NCBI RefSeq assembly: GCF_002873455.1
Contig: NZ_MCUN01000013.1
Coordinates: 309,617 to 373,616 of the forward strand
Direction of reading: 5' to 3'
Length of the DNA stretch: 64,000 bases
From: Vibrio splendidus
GTDB taxonomy: Bacteria; Pseudomonadota; Gammaproteobacteria; Enterobacterales; Vibrionaceae
The translations under genes and the position numbers were made by a program. The notes under the pieces are model-generated. The model did no database searches. It worked only from the letters and a program-made list of their open reading frames with translations, and was not told the DNA's origin. This document shows positions 56,790-64,000 of the stretch, piece by piece. Each line of letters opens with the position of its first letter. Within the stretch, counting starts at the first letter, position 1.

Positions 56790-57436
56790 GAGTTAATCCT
56801 TAACCATATATTTTTCTTGGTATTAGGATGTTGCCTCATAGAGCGAACTTAAATTTCAGGCCAATGTCAGAGCCCCTAAATACTGACACCAAGTTTACAA
56901 TTTATGGGGTATTGTCAAATTCAGGTATACTTATTAATCAATGAGTTACCAATTATACAAGCAACTATCTTCTTTATAGGTCAACAATCACAGGCGAGTT
57001 AAGCATTTATGCTTTGTCGAGTTCTTCGTTGTCTACTTGTCATAAGTCTCAGAACCCCAACAACTCTTTTAAGACGATTGAATCAGTTATTCATCTAGAT
57101 AGTTTCTATCGTATGCGGAAAATAGTCATGTAATTAGTTCTGTGGTCAATCACGCTACAAAAAAGCCGTACCACCGAAATGATACGACCCTTAATCAATA
57201 CAACGAATTAGAAAAGCTCTAGAAACTACGTTCTAAAATATTCAACATTTCAGCTTGAGAATGCATTTTGGGGTGTTTTTGCTGACCCAGTTGTTCAAAA
57301 CCCGCTTTCGCTATATCCGGCAACATCTCTTTTTGACTCCCCTAATCACCTAGGCTTTTCCCCAGATTTAACGGCTACAGAAAAATACTGTCGGATGACA
57401 AGAATAAACGTTTTCATCAAGCAACTCTCTGAATGA
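56790..57436. other. 647-base intergenic region with a gene remnant
   Basis: No intact gene. It contains the short minus-strand remnant at 57219-57326 and scattered AT-rich sequence. No terminator or operator is convincing. Confidence 0.6.
57219..57326 (-). pseudogene. Possible 3' remnant of an unidentified gene
   Basis: Read on the minus strand, this stretch encodes MLPDIAKAGFEQLGQQKHPK and then MHSQAEMLNILERSF before a TAG. It has a helical, coding-like composition. A TAG lies about eight codons before the methionine, so only the tail survives. Family unknown; it could also be a real peptide of 35 residues. Confidence 0.3.
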
Positions 57437-59497
57437 CTACTTATGTGTGAATACTTTAGATACGATTTTCCACTGGTTGTTTTCTTTAACTAAGCTCAAA
57501 TAGTTAACGAAACGGCCATGGCCAAAAAAGTTTTCTTCTTCCAAAGTTACACTTGCGGTATCACCTTGAACGTCAATGTAAGTAATTTCAGAGATCAGAT
57601 TGATGTTTTGAGAAGCCATCGACGGACGAGAATCTACATCCTTTATAAATGGTTCAGGCGTGCCAGCAAGATGAACATGAGGAAGATCACCAGCCATCAC
57701 GGCGTTAACGTGAAACACCTTCTTTAAACTTGTTGTATCTGCATTAAATACACTTTCAGAATACTTCTCGATTGTTGTTCTAACTTGAGATTCTGGACTT
57801 GTGTATATTGTTTTGCCTTCAAATACAGTTTGATCAACTTTTGTCTCACCGATAACGCTCGAATCAACATTAAACACATCCTGATTTAGAAATAACATAT
57901 CTGCAGATTTACCTGTTTCGATTGATCCCGCCTTATCGCCTCGACGTTGAGCCTTAGCACCATTAATCGTATAAAGCTCTAGAGCCTGAACAATATTGAT
58001 CTTTTGTTCTGGCCATACTGTTTCGTTAACACGCAGGCCATTCGGATCTTTGCGAGTAATCAGTGATTCCATTGCTTTCCATGGATTCACATCGGGTGAT
58101 ATTGGCCAGTCAGAACCCCCTGTTGGCATCGCTCCATTTTCAGACAACGTTTTAACCGCGCAGTTTCTACCCGCGCGCTCTTTACCGATCGCCATTTCTA
58201 GTCCGTCTTGGAACATACTTGGGTACCAGAAAATAGGAGAAAAGTTAGGAACCACATTCAGCTCTGAGAAACGTTTGATGTCAGATGGATCAACGATACA
58301 TGCATGGGCAATTTCATGTCTTAACCCCGAATTGCCTTGTACCTCACGCATTGTTTCAACCGCATTGAGCATGGTACGCGCCGCTCGATCACCCACAGCA
58401 TGAACTTGTGTAGTAAAACCGTGCTTATCCAACCACATCAAATTTGTTGCAAGCAACTTTTCGGAATAATTGAGCTTACCCAATGCTTCTTTTTCATCAT
58501 CACTATAGGGTGCTAACATCGCAGCCGTTTTCGTCGGTGGGATGCCATCGAGCGTCATTTTAGCGAATTTAGAATAAAGGTGCCCTGAACTGGGTTTGAC
58601 CATATCCATGAACGCTTTTTGTGTTTCATCTTGGCTCATATTATTGCTAGTCGGCCAACCCCACGACAACGCGACGTTCGCCGTCAATAAGCCATCATCA
58701 TCAAGTTGTTTCCACGCGTTGTATTCCTTATCAAACACGTAAGAATCTTTAACACCAATAACGCCCATTTTGTTCAGTTCAGTAATCACTTTTTTAGCTG
58801 AAAGTGCATATTCTTCACTGGTGCGTTTAGGTACTGCATCATTCAACGGGCCACCAGCACCTTCTAGGAAAAATCCGGAAAAAGCACCTGTATCGTCATA
58901 GATGACTAAGTCCTTGTATTGTTTCATGCTATCAAGCGTAATTTTGCTTTCAGCGATGGCTTTGCTGTTCACCCACACATTGTGATGGCTGTAATCAGTA
59001 AGCAAAATTGCTCTATCTTTGGATACGTCATCAAGCATTTTGATTGTTGGGATGTCATCAGACATCAAAATATCGGAACCCCAACCGGAGCCGATGATCC
59101 ATGAACCCGCAGGCATTGTATCCACACACTCGGCAACCAAGTTAATGACTTCTTCAGCGCTAGCGCTGGCAGGAAGATGGCACTCAAATAACAGTTTTTC
59201 ACCTGCCCCGATTGGATGGATATGGCTGTCATATAAACCCGGAACAACTGTTTTACCTTTTAAATCAACAACTCTTATGTCTTTGTTAAATGAAGCTGCC
59301 GCTTTTGAGTCGTTGCCAACATATTTGAACACACCATTTTCAACAACAACTGAGGTGACAAATTGATGCTGCGCATTAGCCGTGTAAATATTACCGTTTA
59401 TGTAGGCTGTTGCATCACTTGCCGCCATTGCTGACGAAGCAGCACAAAGCGTCGACAAAGTGGTCAATATTATCGGAATGGATTTTTGATGTTTCAT
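57437..59497 (-). CDS. Amidohydrolase fused to a C-terminal NTF2/SnoaL-like domain
   Basis: A 686-residue secreted protein. Signal peptide (IPIILTTLSTLCAASSAMAA), then the amidohydrolase family 3 body: YINGNIYTANAQHQF, VVPGLYDSHIHPIGAG (His-x-His), TQVHAVGDRAART, HEIAHACIVDPSD (His) and PTGGSDWPISPDVNP (Asp). From about residue 570 to the end there is an additional domain (EKYSESVFNADTTSLKKVFH, ISEITYIDVQGDTASVTLEE, FVNYLSLVKENNQWKIVSKVF) with the NTF2/lumazine-binding-like pattern. The two may act on a small molecule in the periplasm. Divergent from a MarR gene across twin operators. Confidence 0.85.
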   Translation of the reverse strand: MKHQKSIPIILTTLSTLCAASSAMAASDATAYINGNIYTANAQHQFVTSVVVENGVFKYVGNDSKAAASFNKDIRVVDLKGKTVVPGLYDSHIHPIGAGEKLLFECHLPASASAEEVINLVAECVDTMPAGSWIIGSGWGSDILMSDDIPTIKMLDDVSKDRAILLTDYSHHNVWVNSKAIAESKITLDSMKQYKDLVIYDDTGAFSGFFLEGAGGPLNDAVPKRTSEEYALSAKKVITELNKMGVIGVKDSYVFDKEYNAWKQLDDDGLLTANVALSWGWPTSNNMSQDETQKAFMDMVKPSSGHLYSKFAKMTLDGIPPTKTAAMLAPYSDDEKEALGKLNYSEKLLATNLMWLDKHGFTTQVHAVGDRAARTMLNAVETMREVQGNSGLRHEIAHACIVDPSDIKRFSELNVVPNFSPIFWYPSMFQDGLEMAIGKERAGRNCAVKTLSENGAMPTGGSDWPISPDVNPWKAMESLITRKDPNGLRVNETVWPEQKINIVQALELYTINGAKAQRRGDKAGSIETGKSADMLFLNQDVFNVDSSVIGETKVDQTVFEGKTIYTSPESQVRTTIEKYSESVFNADTTSLKKVFHVNAVMAGDLPHVHLAGTPEPFIKDVDSRPSMASQNINLISEITYIDVQGDTASVTLEEENFFGHGRFVNYLSLVKENNQWKIVSKVFTHK

Positions 59498-59550
59498 TAT
59501 TGGCCTCGGTTCTCTTCAATTGTTGTTTATTGGTATTATCAAAGATACAA

Positions 59551-59602
59551 TATAGTTGATAGCGCAACTATATTATTCAGATTTAGTTGATAGCGCAACT
59601 AA
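59551..59602. promoter_or_regulatory. Twin identical MarR-type palindromes
   Basis: TAGTTG-ATAGCG-CAACTA occurs at 59553-59570 and again at 59584-59601, identical over 18 bases, 31 bases apart (about three helical turns). The arms are six-base inverted repeats; copy 1 extends to TATAGTTG/CAACTATA. Both lie in the 130-base region between the divergent MarR and amidohydrolase genes. Confidence 0.9.
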
Positions 59603-59627
59603 TTATTAAAAGTTCATCGAGGAACGA

Positions 59628-60074
59628 ATGAAAAGCACAGCACCCAAAAACCCGATCAGCAAGCAAATTGCAACGCTCTATCGTCAAGAGTTATGGGCAC
59701 TCAGCAATCTATTAGAGACTCACGATATTTCGTTCTCACAATTACCCTTTATCATGGCTCTTTATGTTGAATCGGGGATCACACAAGACGCACTCGCAGC
59801 TCAAGTGCAAGTTGATAAAGCCAGTGCAACACGGGTTTTGAAACAACTAGAAGTGAAAGGTATGGTCACGCGAGAGCGCTGCCCGAATGATGCCCGCGCT
59901 AGGTTAGTATTTGTGACTGAAAAAGCCCGAGCGATTGAGATGGTACTGATTCAAATCATTAAAGAATGGAACGATATCTTACTTGAAGGGGTTTCTGAAG
60001 GAGAGCTCGAAACACTGAAATCAGTCCAAGCAAAAATGATTCACAATGCGGAAAAATACAGAAATAATGAATAG
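59628..60074 (+). CDS. MarR family transcriptional regulator of the amidohydrolase
   Basis: A 148-residue winged-helix protein with the MarR core ESGITQDALAAQVQVDKASATRVLKQLEVKGMVTRERCPNDARARLVFVTEKA. Divergent from the amidohydrolase-NTF2 gene with two identical operators between, so it probably represses both. CGAGGAACG ribosome binding site. Confidence 0.94.
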   Translation: MKSTAPKNPISKQIATLYRQELWALSNLLETHDISFSQLPFIMALYVESGITQDALAAQVQVDKASATRVLKQLEVKGMVTRERCPNDARARLVFVTEKARAIEMVLIQIIKEWNDILLEGVSEGELETLKSVQAKMIHNAEKYRNNE

Positions 60075-60138
60075 TTCTATCACGCTAAAGAGGCTTAAAA
60101 CACAAGATTGTAGATGATTAAAATGTGGCGGTTCTCAA

Positions 60139-60176
60139 TGAAAAACGATAAGCACAAACACGCTTACCGTTTTTCA
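60139..60176. terminator. Bidirectional terminator between marR and psiE
   Basis: AAAAACGATAAGC (60141-60153) and GCTTACCGTTTTT (60162-60174) form a 13-base stem with one mismatch around ACAAACAC. Confidence 0.85.
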
Positions 60177-60189
60177 AACATTTCCCCCC

Positions 60190-60633
60190 TTAATCCTCGA
60201 TATGACTTTTTCGGGGTAGTTTATGTATCATCCAATATCCTAAGCTCATCGCCAATACGACAGCTGCGATTGCAAAAAGATAATTTGCACTCATTGATTC
60301 AATATCAATAATAATCACCTTTCGCGCGATTGCCATCAACGCCGTCGCCATTACTATTTTCACATGAATGACATTGTCTCGAAGATAAACCGTGATATTA
60401 ATGAAAATTTCTATAGCGATTAGCACCGCCATAAATGCTCCAAAAGTAGCTAACATGTCTGATATTGTCAGAATTAAGAATGGTGGCGATGTCAGCTTCT
60501 CATATAGAATCCATGACACATCAACGACACCCATAATAATGACAAAAACCATGAGAATAGATAATGCTCTTACCGACCAATGAATAACAACTTGGAGACT
60601 ATTTGAGAATCTATCATTATTGTCAATTTTCAT
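60190..60633 (-). CDS. psiE: PsiE-like inner-membrane protein
   Basis: A 147-residue protein with four membrane helices (ALSILMVFVIIMGVVDVSWI, FLILTISDMLATFGAFMAVLIAIEIFI, HVKIVMATALMAIARKVIII, YLFAIAAVVLAMSLGYWMI). The KIVMATALMAIARKVIIID segment is the conserved PsiE core; the family is phosphate-starvation-inducible in E. coli and its role is unknown. It lies 14 bases after the universal stress gene, so the two are likely co-expressed. Confidence 0.85.
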   Translation of the reverse strand: MKIDNNDRFSNSLQVVIHWSVRALSILMVFVIIMGVVDVSWILYEKLTSPPFLILTISDMLATFGAFMAVLIAIEIFINITVYLRDNVIHVKIVMATALMAIARKVIIIDIESMSANYLFAIAAVVLAMSLGYWMIHKLPRKSHIED

Positions 60634-60647
60634 ATCATGAACTCCAT

Positions 60648-61598
60648 TTACCGCGTCGTAGACACTATGGGGGAAATAAACTCACTTGGTTTTAAGGTAA
60701 CAACGGTTGCATCTAATTCATTTAGCCAATATTCAGCTTTGTTCCCCATTAAATATCCGGCAATACCTGTTCGCGACATGGATCCCAGGAAAGTGACATC
60801 AATTGAGTTTTGTTCAATAAATGTTGGGAGTAGCTCTTTGGCGTGCCCTTGTATTAGCTCGATATGAACATTAACTGCATTGTTATTATCTACAAGGTTA
60901 TCTATGAGAGCTCTCATTTTTCTCGCACGTTCAATCTTCATTTTCTCTTTAAGAATCGCGATATCAGTATCGTTATAGCCACTCCATTTTCGTAAGAAGC
61001 CTTCAGACTCTAGCTCCCATATGTGGCACAGAACTAACTCAGAATTTGTTGCTTTGCATAAATCGTATGCAGAATTGAGGATTCTCTTACACAGGTCTGC
61101 ACTTACTTGTTCATCAAGGTCTATTGCCGCTAAGACTTTTTTGGACGAGTGCAATTCGCGAGTGGTAGACCAAATAGGAATCTCAGATTTACGCATTAGA
61201 TGAAGTGTTGTGCTTCCTCTTTGACAGGCATGAGACTTACTTTTTCGGTGGCTATCAATCACTATAAAATCAGAACCTTCAGATCTGGCACACTGAATTA
61301 TCTCTATGAACGGGATACCGATTCTTACTTGAACACTAAAATCGATATTTTTATATTTACCTTTTAATTCACTTACAAGCGTTCTTAATTGTGAATAGTA
61401 TATTTTGGTGACTTTATCGAGAATATCTAACGTTTTTACAGAATATTGACTAATTTCTTTTAGCTCATCCATATCCTCGATAACCATTAACAACGTAATT
61501 TTCGATTCACATTCATCTGCGATATTAAGTATATTGTTGAGAGATGACGTTATCTTTTGTTCAGGTGCGACTGGGACTAGTAATTGTTTAAATAACAT
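60648..61598 (-). CDS. Tandem universal stress protein (UspE-like)
   Basis: A 316-residue cytoplasmic protein with two Usp domains. The first (LFKQLLVPVAPEQKI...) ends in VIDSHRKSKSHACQRGSTTLHLMRKSEIPIWST; the second begins KVLAAIDLDEQVS and ends FLGSMSRTGIAGYLMGN, near the G-2x-G-9x-G nucleotide-binding pattern. UspE proteins aid stress survival. Co-transcribed with psiE, divergent from a LysR gene. Confidence 0.88.
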   Translation of the reverse strand: MLFKQLLVPVAPEQKITSSLNNILNIADECESKITLLMVIEDMDELKEISQYSVKTLDILDKVTKIYYSQLRTLVSELKGKYKNIDFSVQVRIGIPFIEIIQCARSEGSDFIVIDSHRKSKSHACQRGSTTLHLMRKSEIPIWSTTRELHSSKKVLAAIDLDEQVSADLCKRILNSAYDLCKATNSELVLCHIWELESEGFLRKWSGYNDTDIAILKEKMKIERARKMRALIDNLVDNNNAVNVHIELIQGHAKELLPTFIEQNSIDVTFLGSMSRTGIAGYLMGNKAEYWLNELDATVVTLKPSEFISPIVSTTR

Positions 61599-61677
61599 GT
61601 TGCCTCCAATTTAACTGTGATTAGTTGTGCTTTACAAAAACAATACGCCATCGCATGTATTTATAATAATTAATAAT

Positions 61678-61696
61678 AACAATGATAATCATAGAT
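61678..61696. promoter_or_regulatory. Weak Fur-like site in the usp/LysR divergent region
   Basis: AATGATAATCAT (61682-61693) equals the central 12 bases of the classical 19-bp Fur box, but the flanks match poorly (about 13 of 19 overall). The region is very AT-rich, so chance is a real alternative. Confidence 0.3.
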
Positions 61697-61770
61697 ATTT
61701 ATCTATACTTAAAATCTAGTTCAGCTTACGAAATTCTTGTAAATCAGATATAGAACACAGGAGACGATAT

Positions 61771-62739
61771 ATGCAGTTACTGAGAAACCGGTTGTCGAAT
61801 TTTCGGAGTTTTCGTGTATTTCTTACCGTCTATGAAGAAGGTTCAGTATCGAAAGCGGCGAAAGCTTTAAGCCTGACCCAACCAACAGTTTCAATACAAC
61901 TTAAGCAGTTTTCGGAGCTTCTTTCTGTCGAGCTTTACTACTTGCAAGGAAAAAAACTGGTGTTCACGGAAGCGGGCCATATTACCGCTCGGTACTGCAT
62001 GCAAATCGTGCAAAACGTCGACGATCTAGAAATTGAAATTGCCAATTTGACACAATTAAAATCGGGAACGTTAAAAGTAGCAGCGGTAACATCTTGTGAG
62101 TATTTTGTTCCGCACTTGATAGGAAGTTTTTTAGATAAACATCCTATGGTGGACATAGTTTTAAAAGTAGACAATCGTGACAACATAAAAGAAAGGTATA
62201 TAAACGGTCGTGATGATTTGTACTTATTCAGTCATATTGATAGCGACATGAAAGGAGATCTTGTTCCTCTTTTTCCAAACAATTTGTATGTCATTGCAAA
62301 CAAAAATCACCCTCTTGCCCTTAAAGAACGGATAACCTTGCGATCACTGGCAGGCTTTTCTTGGATCTTACGAGAACAAGGTTCAGGCACTCGCCAAGCG
62401 ATAGAAAAGCACCTTGAGCGATATGATTTAAATATAAAACCTAAATTCGTAATGGAGAGCAATGAAGCAATTAAACATTGTGTTATGGCCGGTATGGGTC
62501 TTTCTATCCTCTCTGAATATGCCTTAGCTCAAGAGAATCCAGATAATATCGCGATATTGTCAGTCGACACGTTCCCTATTGAAACACACTGGAATCTTGC
62601 TTTTCCGAGCACCAAACAACAAAGTCCACTCAGCCAAGCATTCATGGCACATCTTATTGACTACAAAAAAATACTGAAAGACAGTTTGATCCAACAAGAA
62701 ATGTCTCTTTTTTCTAGATTGCATAATATTGCGACTTAA
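61771..62739 (+). CDS. LysR family transcriptional regulator
   Basis: A 322-residue regulator: HTH (FRVFLTVYEEGSVSKAAKALSLTQPTVSIQLKQFSELLSVELYY) and a substrate-binding domain with WILREQGSGTRQAIEKHL, a pattern of CysB/CbbR-like regulators, and HCVMAGMGLSILSEYAL. GGAGACG ribosome binding site. Divergent from the usp gene; effector and target unknown. Confidence 0.92.
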   Translation: MQLLRNRLSNFRSFRVFLTVYEEGSVSKAAKALSLTQPTVSIQLKQFSELLSVELYYLQGKKLVFTEAGHITARYCMQIVQNVDDLEIEIANLTQLKSGTLKVAAVTSCEYFVPHLIGSFLDKHPMVDIVLKVDNRDNIKERYINGRDDLYLFSHIDSDMKGDLVPLFPNNLYVIANKNHPLALKERITLRSLAGFSWILREQGSGTRQAIEKHLERYDLNIKPKFVMESNEAIKHCVMAGMGLSILSEYALAQENPDNIAILSVDTFPIETHWNLAFPSTKQQSPLSQAFMAHLIDYKKILKDSLIQQEMSLFSRLHNIAT

Positions 62740-62743
62740 ATAA

Positions 62744-62980
62744 GTCAGCGAGCTTGCAACGATTATTATCCTACTCCCGCCCTTTTCCCAACAATTACAT
62801 GTTGTTGCCCACAACATGGGCAGCTTGGTCGTGATTGACAGTTTGAGTGCCAACCAATTTCGCGGTTATAACGAAACCCATTTGAGTATTTTGAACAACG
62901 GTAACCAGCTGAAGAGCAGTTCAAACAAGGTGAGCTTATTCACGTGTTTCCTGAATGGTCGATCAAAGCCCAAAAGCTAA
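62744..62980 (+). pseudogene. Fragment resembling an alpha/beta-hydrolase nucleophile region
   Basis: Stop-to-stop open frame of 78 codons without a good start. It contains LHVVAHNMGSLVVIDSLSAN, like the HVVAHSMG nucleophile elbow of esterase/lipase families, but Asn replaces Ser. No other family features survive. Probably a decayed piece. Confidence 0.35.
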
Positions 62981-63144
62981 GCCTTATCTATGCTCAAAGA
63001 AGGGTAACCACGCAGAAATTGGTCACATTCAATCGAGCGGTAAAAGAGTGGTTGGAAGTGAATAACGCTAACTTCATAAGTACTTGTTTCTACATAATAC
63101 AAAATATGAACTACCATTATAAACATGGGAAATCAGTAATTTAG
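62894..63144 (+). pseudogene. Truncated C-terminus of a LysR-type regulator
   Basis: The frame reads PAEEQFKQGELIHVFPEWSI then LSLIYAQRRVTTQKLVTFNRAVKEWLE, which matches the conserved end of LysR effector domains (G-x-L-V-x-V-L-P-x-W then Y-x-x-R-R...). An in-frame TAA precedes it and no N-terminal domain exists; only the tail remains. A GTG at 62944 could start a 66-residue peptide, but this is unlikely to be functional. It is in another frame of the same DNA as the hydrolase-like fragment. Confidence 0.65.
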
Positions 63145-63313
63145 CAAACATGTTAATGATATTTCTAACACTACCACCAAGTCATATAATGCTTTAACTC
63201 CAACGCCTCTGTCAGAAGATAAAATACGCTAGGGTAAATAAAAAATGAGAATGTTAATACTGAATTGAAATACACTAAGTTACGTTCTCTAGCCAGATTA
63301 AGGATAAGATCAA
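63145..63313. other. Short noncoding region before the final gene
   Basis: Nothing identifiable besides an AAGGAT ribosome-binding stretch 8-13 bases before the final gene. Confidence 0.5.
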
Positions 63314-63997
63314 ATGGTATTTATACAACATAAATCCAACAGAATTAACTATCGACGTATTTGTAGCCTCTCATATGTGTATTTTCTCCTATTGTCATCA
63401 ACCTATACACTTGCAAACAACGATGTTAAACCACTGGTACAAACTAACTTAACGAACGCTGAAATGACAAGCATGGCTAGTGATTATAAAGTAACCCCAA
63501 ATTTTTTATTCATGGATAAAAAGCAAGGCACGCTAGATCTACCTTCAGTTAACAGTGCAATGAACGGCGTTAATCAGACGGATGGTTGGCCTGTTTCTAT
63601 GCCAATTTCTATATACTTTAAAGGACAAGATGTTGCCATAGGAGACATCGTGAATGGGGTTTATATTTTTGAATTATCAGCTCCTCTGTCTGAGGTCGAA
63701 AGTAAAAATGTGATTCAGAAACGTCTTAAGTTAGGAACTGATTATTCTGCGTTTTATGATGGCGAAGCCATTCGCATACAGTTTACAGAGTCATTATCCC
63801 CCTCCTCTGATTACATTTATGCGGTCACATCTAACGTGTGTAATGTTAACGGAAAATGCATTACTGCATCACAGGTGGATAAAATAGGCCAATCTATTGC
63901 TCTCAAGGAACAACTCGCTACTTTAGAACAAACGCCAATAATTGAAAAAATTGTCACTTCTGAACTAACTGACAATAGTACTGTAGTGGTCAACTAA
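63314..63997 (+). CDS. Stand-alone lipase N-terminal-domain-like exported protein
   Basis: A 227-residue exported protein with a basic start and a signal-like segment (YVYFLLLSSTYTLANN). The mature part (FLFMDKKQGTLDLPSVNSAM, TDGWPVSMPISIYFKG, IVNGVYIFELSAPLSEVESK, LSPSSDYIYAVTSNV) resembles the N-terminal domain of the large bacterial virulence-factor lipases (VolA/Pla-1-like). In those proteins a catalytic alpha/beta hydrolase domain of several hundred residues follows. Here the frame stops at 63995-63997, three bases before the window ends. Either it is truncated, a frameshift separates the rest, or it is a genuine single-domain protein. Confidence 0.5.
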   Translation: MVFIQHKSNRINYRRICSLSYVYFLLLSSTYTLANNDVKPLVQTNLTNAEMTSMASDYKVTPNFLFMDKKQGTLDLPSVNSAMNGVNQTDGWPVSMPISIYFKGQDVAIGDIVNGVYIFELSAPLSEVESKNVIQKRLKLGTDYSAFYDGEAIRIQFTESLSPSSDYIYAVTSNVCNVNGKCITASQVDKIGQSIALKEQLATLEQTPIIEKIVTSELTDNSTVVVN

Positions 63998-64000
63998 AAT

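Noticed and set aside
1..64000. tRNA, rRNA, riboswitch or insertion sequence
   Set aside because: No cloverleaf-like or known RNA sequence, no transposase-like protein and no terminal inverted repeats with target duplications were seen by eye; a covariance-model scan would be needed to exclude small RNAs.

Overview
The window is chromosomal DNA of a marine gammaproteobacterium, most likely a Vibrio (Splendidus-type or close relative). This is inferred from protein resemblance and gene order: lolCDE / plzB-like / mfd / csiV, then ndh, ycfP, thiK, lpoB, ycfL and hinT, then a chemoreceptor followed by a VC1899-type protein, is an arrangement I know from Vibrio chromosome 1. I saw no rRNA, tRNA, CRISPR array, insertion sequence or prophage.

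Region 1 (1-31,000) is conserved core genome. It holds lipoprotein export (lolCDE), transcription-coupled repair (mfd), two genes for accessory factors of peptidoglycan synthases (csiV, lpoB), respiratory NADH dehydrogenase (ndh, with a perfect FNR-type palindrome upstream), nucleoside salvage (udp, with a CRP-like site), zinc/cadmium export (zntA, with a textbook MerR/ZntR-type promoter), a MATE exporter, a DsbA-like oxidoreductase, ppiB and small regulators. An isolated CARF-nuclease-like gene (18,321-19,487) sits beside a chemoreceptor with no CRISPR nearby.

Region 2 (30,200-39,500) is more accessory. A DMT exporter and a nemA-gloA electrophile/methylglyoxal detoxification pair are followed by a LysR regulator, a roughly 900-base AT-rich intergenic region, a two-gene membrane/HlyD-like unit and a secreted alkylsulfatase. 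Three copies of the palindrome ATCGT-N4-ACGAT lie only in the intergenic parts of this locus and suggest a small LysR regulon.

Region 3 (39,500-49,400) has the cyoABCDE cytochrome bo3 oxidase operon and an RND efflux pair (permease plus lipoprotein adaptor). The RND pair is divergent from a TetR gene across a perfect 12+12 bp operator.

Region 4 (50,200-64,000) is the most variable. It carries LysR, MarR and YdhR genes, a Blc lipocalin, a CAP-domain lipoprotein and two secreted amidohydrolases. One amidohydrolase is fused to an NTF2-like domain and is divergent from a MarR gene across two identical 18-bp palindromes. A UspE/PsiE-like pair, a LysR gene, decayed gene fragments (a LysR C-terminus and a hydrolase-like piece) and a stand-alone lipase N-terminal-domain-like protein finish the window.

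Many genes are bounded by clear intrinsic terminators, listed separately. Starts were revised in several genes where an upstream TTG, or an ATG without a good ribosome binding site, gave a longer frame. All functional names rest on recognition of motifs and families by eye; no database search was run.
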